From an uncultured Lachnospiraceae bacterium (GTDB taxonomy: Bacteria; Bacillota; Clostridia; Lachnospirales; Lachnospiraceae), in NCBI GenBank assembly GCA_900554925.1, contig USJG01000022.1:1-22629 (forward strand): DNA of 22,629 bases, given 5' to 3'. Shown piece by piece: positions 8,520 through 16,700 of the stretch. Under the pieces are notes generated by a model. That model had not been told where the DNA came from, did not search any database, and saw only the letters and a program-made list of their open reading frames with translations. Within the stretch, counting starts at the first letter, position 1; each line of letters starts with the position of its first letter. A program made the translations under genes and the position numbers.

Positions 8520-9860
8520 ATGAAAGATATTGTTTTTAGAAGAAAAATTTATGATGAGATTCTTGAATGGAAAGAAAAGTATAGTAATAAATATGCTCTT
8601 TTGATAAAAGGTGCAAGACGCGTGGGAAAATCAACTATAGCAGAGGAATTTGCGAAGAGGGAATTTAAATCATATATTCTTATTGACTTTGCGCATACGA
8701 GTAAGGAAATTATAGAATTGTTTGATGATACTTACAATTTGGATTTCTTCTTTTTGCAATTGCAGCAGTTGACAGGAATTAGATTGTATGAAAAAGAATC
8801 AGTAATTATATTTGATGAAGTTCAGTTGTTGCCTAAGGCCAGGCAGGCTATAAAATATCTGGTAGCTGATGGAAGGTATAAATATATTGAAACAGGGTCG
8901 TTGTTGTCGATCAGGAAAAATACACGAGATATTTTAATTCCCAGTGAAGAACATAAAATATCAATGTATCCTATGGATTTTGAAGAGTTTTTATGGGCTA
9001 TTAATGATGATATAACTATTGATACGATTAAATTACTTTTAAGAAATAAGAAATCAGCTGGAAATGCGATGCATCGTAATTTAATGCGGATATTCAGATT
9101 GTATATGCTTGTTGGCGGGATGCCACAGGCGATAGAGACATATATTGAACAGAATAATCTTCAGGCTGTTGATGAGACTAAACGAGAAATTGTTGATTTA
9201 TATGAAGAAGATTTTATGAAGATAGACAGAACTGGTCTGGCAAGTGATATATATGATGCCATTCCAGCAAATCTTAGCAGCAACGCATCCAGATATGTTT
9301 TAGCCAGTGCAAGAGAAGGGATAAGAAGTTTACAAGTGTATGAACTGATACCAGATATGCTAAGTTCATTTACCGTCAACATTGCTTATCATGCAAACAA
9401 TCCCGGAGTGGGAATGGCACTAACAAAGGATGTGGGACGATACAAATTATTTGCATCTGATGTGGGATTGTTTGTGACACTTGCATTTAGGGATAAGGAT
9501 TATACTGAAAATATAATTTACAACAAACTTCTTTTAGATAGACTTGATGCAAATCTTGGCTATGTGTATGAAAATGTTGTAGCGCAAATGTTATTGGCAA
9601 AGGGAAATAACCTATTTTATTATACTATGGAAAGTGAAACATCACATCATTTATATGAGATTGACTTTTTGATTTCGGTGGGGGATAAGATAAGTCCGAT
9701 CGAGGTTAAATCAGGTAATTATAGAGGCCATAAATCACTTGATATGTTTTGTGACAAATTTAGTAGTCGAATCAAAGATAAATATGTGGTTCATACTAAA
9801 GATTACAAATGGGAAAATGGTATTCATTATATTCCAGTATATATGGTGCCATTTTTATAA
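8520..9860 (+). CDS. AAA_14/DUF4143-family ATPase
   Basis: P-loop ATPase of the AAA_14 plus C-terminal DUF4143 type, common in gut anaerobes and poorly characterised. Walker A is GARRVGKST (residues 31-39) and Walker B is IIFDEVQ with Asp99-Glu100, followed by the sensor-like YIETGSLLS. The C-terminal part has a PD-(D/E)XK-like pattern, Asp382 (YEIDFLI), then Glu395 and Lys397 (IEVKSG), so a nuclease-like fold is likely; catalytic activity is unproved. Length (446 aa) is normal, so it looks intact. ATG 8520 follows two purine-rich sites (TAGGAGG and TGGAGG). The gene is visibly richer in A/T and in ATA/AGA codons than its neighbours and has repeats in front, suggesting acquisition. It stands where spo0A is often found. 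No cognate toxin or antitoxin partner is visible. Confidence 0.9.
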   Translation: MKDIVFRRKIYDEILEWKEKYSNKYALLIKGARRVGKSTIAEEFAKREFKSYILIDFAHTSKEIIELFDDTYNLDFFFLQLQQLTGIRLYEKESVIIFDEVQLLPKARQAIKYLVADGRYKYIETGSLLSIRKNTRDILIPSEEHKISMYPMDFEEFLWAINDDITIDTIKLLLRNKKSAGNAMHRNLMRIFRLYMLVGGMPQAIETYIEQNNLQAVDETKREIVDLYEEDFMKIDRTGLASDIYDAIPANLSSNASRYVLASAREGIRSLQVYELIPDMLSSFTVNIAYHANNPGVGMALTKDVGRYKLFASDVGLFVTLAFRDKDYTENIIYNKLLLDRLDANLGYVYENVVAQMLLAKGNNLFYYTMESETSHHLYEIDFLISVGDKISPIEVKSGNYRGHKSLDMFCDKFSSRIKDKYVVHTKDYKWENGIHYIPVYMVPFL

Positions 9861-9973
9861 AAGTGTATTTTCAAAACAAATTCAGCACAATTTAACTCAG
9901 TACCACTGGCAAAAATCTTATCCGTATATTATACTTTAAATGATAGATCAAATCATTCATCAGGAGGCCAATT

Positions 9974-11080
9974 ATGGAGAAGTCAAAAGTATACTATACC
10001 AATCTGCGAACATCTTTTTCTGAAAACTTACCGCAAAAATTGGAAAGATTAATAAAAACTGCCGGTATCGGTAATATTGATTTTCAAAATAAATATACTG
10101 CAATTAAAATTCATTTCGGAGAACCGGGAAATCTGGCATACCTTCGTCCCAACTACGCGGCGGTAGTAGTAAAGGTGGTAAAGGAGCTTGGTGGGAAGCC
10201 ATTTTTGACAGATTGCAACACGCTTTATGTGGGAGGAAGAAAAAACGCATTAGACCATCTGGATGCTGCCTATACAAATGGATTTTCCCCCTTTTCAACA
10301 GGATGCCATGTAATCATTGCAGACGGACTGAAAGGGACAGATGAGGAACTGGTGCCTGTGGAGGGCGGCCAGTACGTTAAGGAAGCAAAAATCGGGCGTG
10401 CGGTCATGGACGCGGATATATTTATTTCCTTAAATCATTTTAAAGGCCATGAAGCAACCGGATTTGGCGGAGCGCTTAAAAATACCGGCATGGGCTGTGG
10501 CTCCAGAGCCGGAAAAATGGAGATGCACAGTGCAGGAAAACCATACATAAATAAGGAGCAGTGTATTGGCTGTGGGCGCTGTATAAAAATCTGCGCCCAT
10601 GACGCGCCGTCCATTACAGATAAAAAGGCATCTATTGACCATGATAAATGTGTAGGCTGCGGACGCTGCATTGGTGTATGTCCTATGGATGCGGTCTGCG
10701 CTGCCAGCGATGAAAGCAATGATATTTTAAATTATAAAATTGCGGAGTACTCCAAAGCGGTACTGGAAGGCAGACCACATTTCCATATCAGCCTTGTGGT
10801 AGACGTTTCACCTAACTGTGACTGTCACGCAGAAAACGATATTCCCATTGTGCCGGATGTGGGAATGTTTGCCTCCTTTGATCCGGTGGCGCTGGACGTT
10901 GCCTGTGCGGACGCGGTAAATAAGCAGCCAGTGATTGCCGGAAGCCAGTTAGACAGAATGCCTCATGTTCACCATGACCACTTTATGGATTCGGCGCCCC
11001 AGACCAACTGGAAAAGCTGCGTGGAGCATGCGGAAGAACTTGGAATTGGAAGCAGAGAATATGAATTAATTGAGATTTAG
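9974..11080 (+). CDS. DUF362 domain protein with two [4Fe-4S] ferredoxin motifs
   Basis: Probable cytosolic iron-sulfur protein. It has 368 residues: a DUF362 domain around residues 25-180 and 255-350, interrupted or followed by two ferredoxin-type clusters. The first has Cys197, 200, 203 and 207 (CIGCGRCIKIC), the second Cys226, 229, 232 and 236 (CVGCGRCIGVC). Both are complete, so two [4Fe-4S] clusters are expected. No signal peptide or membrane segment is seen. ATG 9974 has a strong ribosome-binding site (CAGGAGG). The gene is monocistronic: a terminator follows at 11117. DUF362 proteins are widespread in anaerobes but the electron partner and substrate are not established, and the neighbours give no hint. 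Confidence 0.9.
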   Translation: MEKSKVYYTNLRTSFSENLPQKLERLIKTAGIGNIDFQNKYTAIKIHFGEPGNLAYLRPNYAAVVVKVVKELGGKPFLTDCNTLYVGGRKNALDHLDAAYTNGFSPFSTGCHVIIADGLKGTDEELVPVEGGQYVKEAKIGRAVMDADIFISLNHFKGHEATGFGGALKNTGMGCGSRAGKMEMHSAGKPYINKEQCIGCGRCIKICAHDAPSITDKKASIDHDKCVGCGRCIGVCPMDAVCAASDESNDILNYKIAEYSKAVLEGRPHFHISLVVDVSPNCDCHAENDIPIVPDVGMFASFDPVALDVACADAVNKQPVIAGSQLDRMPHVHHDHFMDSAPQTNWKSCVEHAEELGIGSREYELIEI

Positions 11081-11116
11081 CGACAGCTCCTTTTGTAAAT
11101 TTAATAAATTTAAGCG

Positions 11117-11162
11117 GAGGTAATTTCGAGACTGGAAAGTCCTGAGATTACCTCTGTTTTTG
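11117..11162 (+). terminator. Terminator of the DUF362 gene
   Basis: GAGGTAAT (11117-11124) pairs with ATTACCTC (11147-11154), with further pairing inside, followed by TGTTTTTG. It lies 37 bp past the stop. Confidence 0.75.
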
Positions 11163-11165
11163 AGT

Positions 11166-11210
11166 AATCTGCGATTCCAAATTTACCAGGCACTTTTTGA
11201 TACCCGAACC
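11166..11210 (-). repeat. Solo end of the dispersed element (copy 1, 45 bp)
   Basis: Read on the minus strand it matches the left end of the element at 17836 almost base for base (GGTTCGGGTATCAAAAAGTG... against GATTCGGGTATCAAAAGGTG...), through TGCCTGGTAAATTTGGAATC and CAGATT. It sits between the DUF362 terminator and the hsp20 promoter. No second end is visible here, so it is a fragment. Confidence 0.8.
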
Positions 11211-11233
11211 CAAAATGTGAAAAAAGTGTGAAA

Positions 11234-11260
11234 TTAGCACTCACCTATTGACAGTGCTAA
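11234..11260 (+). promoter_or_regulatory. CIRCE operator (HrcA binding site)
   Basis: TTAGCACTC-N9-CAGTGCTAA matches the CIRCE consensus TTAGCACTC-N9-GAGTGCTAA at 17 of 18 arm positions. It overlaps the hsp20 promoter, so HrcA should repress until heat shock. hrcA itself is not in the window. Confidence 0.92.
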
Positions 11261-11276
11261 TAATATGTGTTATAGT
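11248..11276 (+). promoter_or_regulatory. Sigma-A promoter of hsp20, overlapping CIRCE
   Basis: Perfect -35 TTGACA (11248-11253), a 17-bp spacer, and -10 TATAGT (11271-11276). The -35 lies across the CIRCE loop and right arm, a repressor-blocks-polymerase layout. The untranslated leader is about 85-90 nt. Confidence 0.88.
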
Positions 11277-11370
11277 ACGGATAGAACAAAAGAAAGGGAA
11301 TAAAAATTAAACTCTCTTTCTTAAATATAACAGGCATATGAAATGTCTTAGAAGAATGGAGGAATGACTT

Positions 11371-11820
11371 ATGATGATGCCTAGTATTTTTGGAGAAAAC
11401 TTATTTGATGAGATGATGAATTTTCCATGGGAGGAAGAATTTTTCGGAAAGAAAAATCCTCTGTATGGTAAGCATGGAAAGAATATGATGAAAACAGATG
11501 TGAAGGAGACAGATGGCGGGTATGAAGTGGCCATTGATCTGCCGGGATTTAAGAAAGATGAAATCTCCGCGCATCTGGAGGATGGCTATCTTACCATCAG
11601 TGCGGAAAAGGGTCTTGACAAAGATAAAGAGGACAAGGAAGGAAATTATATCCGCAGAGAACGTTATTATGGCAGTTGTTCCAGAAGCTTCTATGTAGGT
11701 GACGCAGTCAGAGAAGAGGACATCAGAGCCAGATTTGAAGATGGGCTTTTGAAGCTTCAGATTCCCAAAAAAGATGCGGCTGCGGTTGAAAGCCGGAAAA
11801 GAATTGCTATTGAAGGCTAA
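11371..11820 (+). CDS. hsp20: Small heat-shock protein, Hsp20/alpha-crystallin family
   Basis: ATP-independent cytosolic holdase that binds unfolding proteins under stress. It has 149 residues. A short N-terminal arm with a hydrophobic/aromatic patch (MNFPWEEEFFG) leads into the alpha-crystallin domain at about 35-140: VKETDGGYEVAIDLPGFKKDEI, then GYLTISAEK, the family RSFYVGDAVREEDIRARFEDGLLKLQIPKK stretch described in pieces, and a C-terminal Ile-x-Ile (IAIEG) that docks between dimers. An ATG triplet at 11371-11379 offers adjacent starts; the first follows GGAGGAA. Expression should be heat-inducible through the overlapping CIRCE and promoter. It is transcribed alone, ended by the hairpin at 11841. 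Confidence 0.96.
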   Translation: MMMPSIFGENLFDEMMNFPWEEEFFGKKNPLYGKHGKNMMKTDVKETDGGYEVAIDLPGFKKDEISAHLEDGYLTISAEKGLDKDKEDKEGNYIRRERYYGSCSRSFYVGDAVREEDIRARFEDGLLKLQIPKKDAAAVESRKRIAIEG

Positions 11821-11840
11821 TTGAAGATTTATAATTGTTT

Positions 11841-11872
11841 AAAAGGCGGCAGCGCAGGCTGTCGTCTTTTTT
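11841..11872 (+). terminator. Terminator of hsp20
   Basis: AAAAGGCGGCAG (11841-11852) pairs fully, with two G-U pairs, to CTGTCGTCTTTT (11859-11870), loop CGCAGG, ending in six T. Confidence 0.9.
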
Positions 11873-11874
11873 AT

Positions 11875-11907
11875 ATAACAGGAAATTCCTCCGGATTTTC
11901 CTGTTAT
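11875..11907. repeat. 33-nt ATAACAGGAAA hairpin, copy 1
   Basis: ATAACAGGAAA...TTTCCTGTTAT forms a stem around an inner CCTCCGGA-type loop. The same 33-mer with one base change occurs at 17803-17835, also directly after a terminator T-run. Confidence 0.85.
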
Positions 11908-11913
11908 ACAAAA

Positions 11914-11997
11914 GCCCTCCGGGCGGGATGCGCTTCTCGCGGAGAGGTAGTTATGCATACGCATCCGCTCGCGCGCGAAGTGTCGCAAGCGACACTT
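11914..11997. repeat. GC-rich REP-like palindrome cluster
   Basis: Three nested or adjacent hairpins: GCCC-TCC-GGGC (11914-11924); GGATGCG (11926-11932) with CGCATCC (11960-11966), enclosing a CTTCTC/GAGAGG pairing; and AAGTGTCGC-AA-GCGACACTT (11978-11997). The cluster lies between the converging hsp20 and lacI-type genes and is more GC-rich than its surroundings. Small open frames crossing it look like chance. It may end transcription of the minus-strand regulator, but there is no T-tract. Confidence 0.65.
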
Positions 11998-12004
11998 TGT
12001 TTCT

Positions 12005-13045
12005 TTATGCGTTACCTATTGCAGTGGTCCTGGGATTTCTGGTGGAGGAACGGATAATCAGTGTCGGGAGAGTGAGAAAGGATTGAATATGCAATTCGGG
12101 ATTTTTAATTTTTTTTACTAAAATAGAGGCGGCCTGCCTGCCCATTTCATTTACGTCAATGTCCACAACGGTTAAGGGAGGATCAATTAATTGTGATAAA
12201 GGATAGTCATCAAAGGTGATTACGCCAATATCATCTGGAATTGTCATGCCGTGCTTTCTGATTGCGCTGGCAGCGCCCATGGCAATCTGATTGTTCTCAC
12301 AGATGACAGCATCCGGAAGATGGCTGCTGCGAAGAAGCTCCTCCATCATATGAAAACCGCTGTCCTTGCTGTAGGTTCCGTATTTAATAAAGGAATCGGG
12401 AACAGTGATCCCCTTTAAATGCATGGAAGAAACAAAGCCCTTCAGCCGATGTCTTGAAATCTCATCTGTTATGGGGCCGCCAATAAAGGCAATTTGAAAA
12501 TAGCCGCAGCTATTTAAGTATTTTGCGGCCATTTCTCCTGAAACATGATTGTTGATATCGATCCAGCAGGTAGTGGTTGAAAAAGGAGGCCTTCCGATAA
12601 TTATGTGCGGAAAATTAGTATTGACAAGCAGCTTAGCCAGAGCAGGCGTAGTTGCAGAACCATGGATGATAAGGCCGTCTGCGGCTCTTGTGCCGATGAT
12701 TTCTACAGCTTCCTCATAGGCAGCGTCTCTGGAAGGGGAACCGATGAAGCTGAAATTGTATTTCTTTTCCCTGATCTTGCCTTGAGCGCCGCATAAAATC
12801 TCAAACATATGAGGATTGTGAAATGCGGTATGCTTTTCGGTAACAGCAAGAAAAATAACATTTTTTGATTTTTTTTGGGCAAAATTGCTGGCCTGCGCGT
12901 TGGGATGATAATTCAGGCGCTCTATGACCTCTATAACATGTGCTCTGGTGGCCTCTGATATGGAAGGCTTATGATTGATTACCTTTGAAACTGTTGCAAT
13001 AGAAACGCCGGCTTCTTTTGCAACGTCCTTGATGGTGATGGACAT
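12005..13045 (-). CDS. LacI/GalR-family transcriptional regulator
   Basis: Sugar-responsive repressor type. The N-terminal helix-turn-helix and hinge cover residues 3-60 (TIKDVAKEAGVSIATVSKVI, then the YHPNAQA hinge helix). The rest is a periplasmic-binding-protein-like effector domain, with the conserved DDIGVITFDDYPLS and LTVVDIDVNEMGRQAA stretches near the end. It has 346 residues, normal for the family. The ATG at 13045 follows AGGAGA. The gene stands alone: no transporter or sugar enzyme gene is next to it, so its target and inducer are unknown. The GH13 gene 5 kb away is a possible but unsupported target. A candidate autoregulatory site overlaps its promoter at 13084-13091. Confidence 0.94.
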   Translation of the reverse strand: MSITIKDVAKEAGVSIATVSKVINHKPSISEATRAHVIEVIERLNYHPNAQASNFAQKKSKNVIFLAVTEKHTAFHNPHMFEILCGAQGKIREKKYNFSFIGSPSRDAAYEEAVEIIGTRAADGLIIHGSATTPALAKLLVNTNFPHIIIGRPPFSTTTCWIDINNHVSGEMAAKYLNSCGYFQIAFIGGPITDEISRHRLKGFVSSMHLKGITVPDSFIKYGTYSKDSGFHMMEELLRSSHLPDAVICENNQIAMGAASAIRKHGMTIPDDIGVITFDDYPLSQLIDPPLTVVDIDVNEMGRQAASILVKKIKNPELHIQSFLTLPTLIIRSSTRNPRTTAIGNA

Positions 13046-13083
13046 ATCTTCTCCTGCTTTCTTATTTTCTGTTAATTATAGTA

Positions 13084-13091
13084 TAACGCTT
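13084..13091 (-). promoter_or_regulatory. Candidate LacI-type operator core in the regulator's own promoter
   Basis: On the minus strand AAGCGTTA matches 7 of 8 bases of the LacI-family core AANCGNTT. It lies just upstream of overlapping TATACT/TATAAT -10 candidates about 30 bp before the regulator's start. The match is short and suggestive only. Confidence 0.35.
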
Positions 13092-13093
13092 AC

Positions 13094-13123
13094 TTGAAAA
13101 AAACAAGCAGATTGCTCTATAAT
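13094..13123 (+). promoter_or_regulatory. Plus-strand sigma-A-like promoter divergent from the LacI-type gene
   Basis: TTGAAA (13094-13099), an 18-bp spacer and TATAAT (13118-13123). It reads into the non-coding and relic segment; no intact gene follows until 13740. Confidence 0.45.
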
Positions 13124-13235
13124 TAGCCGAAAATATCAAAAAAATTATTAAAATTACCAAAAAATATTATTATTTGGCAAAAATCAGGGAAAACAGGCAG
13201 TAAAATTTTCGTAAGAAAAGATGAAAAAACATAAA

Positions 13236-13268
13236 ACGACATTATAGTTTTTAAAACGATAATGTCGT
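13236..13268. promoter_or_regulatory. Perfect 10-bp inverted repeat, possible operator
   Basis: ACGACATTAT (13236-13245), N13, ATAATGTCGT (13259-13268). It sits 17 bp upstream of the -35 at 13286. No T-tract follows, so an operator is more likely than a terminator. Confidence 0.5.
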
Positions 13269-13285
13269 GAATGTTTCGATTTGCG

Positions 13286-13314
13286 TTGACAGTAAAAAAT
13301 AAAAGATGTAGGAT
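13286..13314 (+). promoter_or_regulatory. Sigma-A promoter of the relic binding-protein gene
   Basis: Perfect TTGACA (13286-13291), a 17-bp spacer and TAGGAT (13309-13314). It drives a ~145-nt leader with an attenuator-like hairpin and then the gene remnant at 13464. It may now serve the SNF2 gene. Confidence 0.7.
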
Positions 13315-13391
13315 AGCACCATCCAGCAAGGCAAATGCTTTGTTGAGACAATTAAGCTTAGTTGAATGAAAGAATACGGTAAAGAAAACGA

Positions 13392-13428
13392 AGACGTTTG
13401 CGGAAATAAATCCCAAATGTCTTTTTTT
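13392..13428 (+). terminator. Attenuator-like terminator in the leader of the relic gene
   Basis: AGACGTTTG pairs with CAAATGTCT (one G-U), extended by GGA/TCC inside, followed by seven T. It lies between the promoter at 13286 and the remnant start at 13464. Upstream the leader has another possible stem (CAAGGCAAATGCTTTG, 13327-13342). I do not recognise the leader as a known riboswitch class. Confidence 0.65.
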
Positions 13429-13463
13429 AATCGGCAAAGAAAGCCGGTTAGAGAGGAGAAGTT

Positions 13464-13699
13464 ATGAAGAAAAAACTATTTTTATTACTACTTAATGCAT
13501 CAATAGCCATGGCGGGGCTTACACAGCACAGCAGGCGGTCCAGGAAATAAATGATGCAGGAGATTATACATTTCGTGTACTGAACAGTGACGACATGCAG
13601 GGAGCTTTGGTAACCGACTGGGCGGTAAATGAACTGGGATATAAAAATTGTGTAATTGTATCAAAGAGTAATAAAAAACTGGTTGAAAGAAATATGTGA
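13464..13699 (+). pseudogene. Remnant of a branched-chain amino acid-type ABC substrate-binding protein gene
   Basis: An ATG after GAGAGGAGAAG starts a secretion signal (MKKKLFLLLLNASIAMAG), but that frame stops after 28 codons. One frame over, the sequence reads AYTAQQAVQEINDAG, which resembles the mature N-terminus of LivJ/Peripla_BP_6 proteins. It passes straight into DYTFRVLNSDDMQGALVTDW and AVNELGYKNCVIV, which in the family lie about 100 residues further on, and stops at 13699. So there is a frameshift or small deletion after the signal peptide, a large internal deletion, and a lost C-terminal half. The promoter, leader and ribosome-binding site remain. The assignment is by remembered family sequence, not a search. 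The SNF2 gene follows 40 bp downstream. Confidence 0.75.
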
Positions 13700-13739
13700 T
13701 AAAAGTATTATAGAAATATCAGGATATAAGGAGACTGTC

Positions 13740-16700
13740 ATGTTGAATAAACAAAAGATTAAAAGCTATACAGGTTCTATGACGTATAGCCGTGGCCTGG
13801 AATTATATCATCAGGATCAGGTTCTGGAATTCAGAGTAGATGAAGAGGACGAGGACAATATTATCATTCAGGCACTGGTAAAGGGAAGTGGGAGAAAAAA
13901 ATATGATGTAGAGATCAGATATAATTCCCTTTTTGATGATTTGGTCGACAGTTACTGTGAATGTCCGGCTTTTTACAGTTATGCAGGCATTTGCAAACAT
14001 TGCGTGGCTGCCTTGCTTAAATATATGGATTATGAAGACCGGCATATGCACATCAGTGATTACATAAAGAAAAGAGGTGCTGACGGGAATATGCGGCGAG
14101 GAATAGTCGAAAGAGCGGCATTTGAGACTACACCTGCCATAAAAAGACTTTTAGAACGTCAGAGCACGAAAAAACTTCTTCCTCTCAAGGAAAAAGAATT
14201 GTATGGGAAAGTCGGGCTTGAGCCTTATCTGGAATGCTCAGGTAATGATATTTCCGTTGAATTTAAAGTTGGAGTTTCCCATATGTATGTGCTTAAGGAT
14301 GTGTTTGAATTTTGCCGGAATGTTCAGGAGGGAAGCGGATATTCCTATGGGCAAAAGCTGAATTTTGTACATGTGATGGAGTCCTTTCATGAGGATTCAA
14401 AGGAGCTTGTACAATTCCTGGTTGAGTGGGTGAAGGATAATGGGGATCGTTATTGGCAGTATCGGTATTATGGCTATTCTTATCAGCAGGTATTACCTAA
14501 GCTTAGAAAAATACCATTATCTGTTTCAGAGTTGGAGAGATTTCTTCTGGCAATGGGGAATAGAGAATTTATCGCCAATGTGAATGGAACAGGGGAGAAA
14601 TCATGGATAATAACGGATCAGCCTCTAAACCGTACTATGGAGATAACAGGTAAGAAAAATGGAATTTCAGTTTCTATTGACAGATTGTTCGGATTCGTAG
14701 GAAGGCAGTTTTATATTTATTTTAACGAAGGTCTTATCTATCTGGAGAGTAAAGAAAAGCTGGAGCCCATTGCAGATTTTATAACCTGCATGGCACAAAT
14801 ACCGGAACGTCAGGTATACATAGAAAAAGAGGATATACCGGCTTTTGGAAGGGAACTTTTACCGGTACTTGAAAGATTCTATGAATGTACAAAGATTGAT
14901 TTTGATATCAAAGATTATGATGTGGTTCCTGTTTCCTTTGAGGTATATTTAGATGCGCCTCAAAAAGATTTTGTTACCTGCAGGCTTATGGCTGTGTATG
15001 GAGAGACAAAATACAGTCTTTATAATAAACAGACAAATAATTCGGAGCTTTCAAGAGATGCAGCAGCAGAAATGCAGATGAAGGAACTGGTGGCATCATA
15101 TTTTAATGCATATGATGAAAAAAACGGGCAGATGGTTCTTGCACAGGATGATGAAAAGCTATATGAATTATTGACAGAAGGGATTCCAAAGTTTCAGGAG
15201 CTGGGGGAGGTATATGTATCAGAAGCTTTAAAAAGAATCAAAGTAGTGTCCTCCCCAAAAGTGGAAATAGGAGTTTCTCTATCTGGAGAGTTGTTGGAAC
15301 TGGGTATTTTAACAGAAAACATGTCCATGGAGCAGCTTGCAGAAATACTGTCAAAATATGAGAAAAAGAAAAAATATTATCGGTTGAAAAACGGTGATTT
15401 CGTTAATGTGGCAGAGGAAAAGATTGCGCCATTAATTGAAATGAAAGATGCCATGGGATTAACGGAAGCGCAGCTTCGTAAGGGAAAGGTGGTATTGCCC
15501 AAGTATCGGGCGATTTATCTGGAAGAAGAATATGCGGATAATGATTTCTTTCCGATGACGAGAGACGAACAGTTTCTTAAATTAATTCAAAATATGAAGA
15601 CCGTGGAAGAAAGTGATTATGAAGTTCCTGCAAGTCTGGAAAATACACTTAGAGATTATCAGAAAAAAGGATTTCTTTGGCTTAAGACCATTGCCGGAAA
15701 TGGTTTTGGCGGTATTTTGGCGGATGACATGGGATTGGGGAAAACGCTGCAGGTGATAGCTTTTTTATTATCAGAATTTCTGGAGGCAGGGATTGATGAC
15801 AACAGAAGAAGTCTGATTGTGACACCTGCATCCCTGGTATTTAATTGGAATAATGAGTTTCAAAGATTTGCACCGGCGCTGCCGGTGCATATGGTGACCG
15901 CACAGTCAGAGGAAAGAAGGCAGGTAGTGAAAAATTCCGGGAGCAGAGATATTTTAATTACTTCTTATGATCTCTTAAAAAGAGATATGGAGGCATATGA
16001 GGGGATTTCTTTTTACTGCCAGATTGTTGATGAGGCTCAATATATTAAGAACCATAATACGCAGGCAGCCAGAGCGGTCAAAGAAATTACAGCAGCCTGC
16101 CATTTTGCGCTTACCGGAACGCCGGTAGAAAACAGACTCAGTGAACTGCATAGTATTTTTGATTATCTGATGCCGGGATTTTTATATTCCTACAAGCGGT
16201 TCAGAAATGAAATTGAGCTTCCCGTAGTACAGAATCAGAGTGAAGAGGCAATGAATAAGCTTCGTGTAATGATAAAACCTTTTGTATTGAGGCGGCTGAA
16301 AAAAGACGTGCTTAAGGATTTGCCAGACAAGCTGGAAGAAAATATCGTTGCGCAGATGGAGGGAGAGCAGAGGAAGCTTTACGATGCGCATGTAAAGCGT
16401 ATGAAGCTTATGTTGGATAAGCAGACGGAAGAAGAATTCAGAAATGGTAAAATTCAAATTCTGTCTGAACTTACCCGGTTAAGGCAGCTTTGCTGTGATC
16501 CGGCTCTTGTTTATGAGAATTTTTCTGCCTCATCAGCAAAGACAGAAATATGCCTTGATCTCTTAAAAAATGCCATTGAGGGCGGGCATAAAATTCTTTT
16601 ATTCTCACAATTTACTTCCATGCTGGAAAATCTTCAGCAAAAAATGAAGGATGCAGGAATTTCTTACTATACGCTTACAGGGGCAACACCAAAAGAGAAG

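Noticed and set aside
11821..12086. Small open frames (78 and 83 codons) after hsp20
   Set aside because: They cross a terminator, a repeat hairpin and the palindrome block, and run into the LacI-type gene antisense; no ribosome-binding site or domain.
13656..13739. Upstream in-frame ATG extending the SNF2 protein by 28 residues
   Set aside because: It overlaps the relic binding-protein gene in another frame and lacks a good ribosome-binding site; ATG 13740 has AAGGAG at 6-bp spacing.
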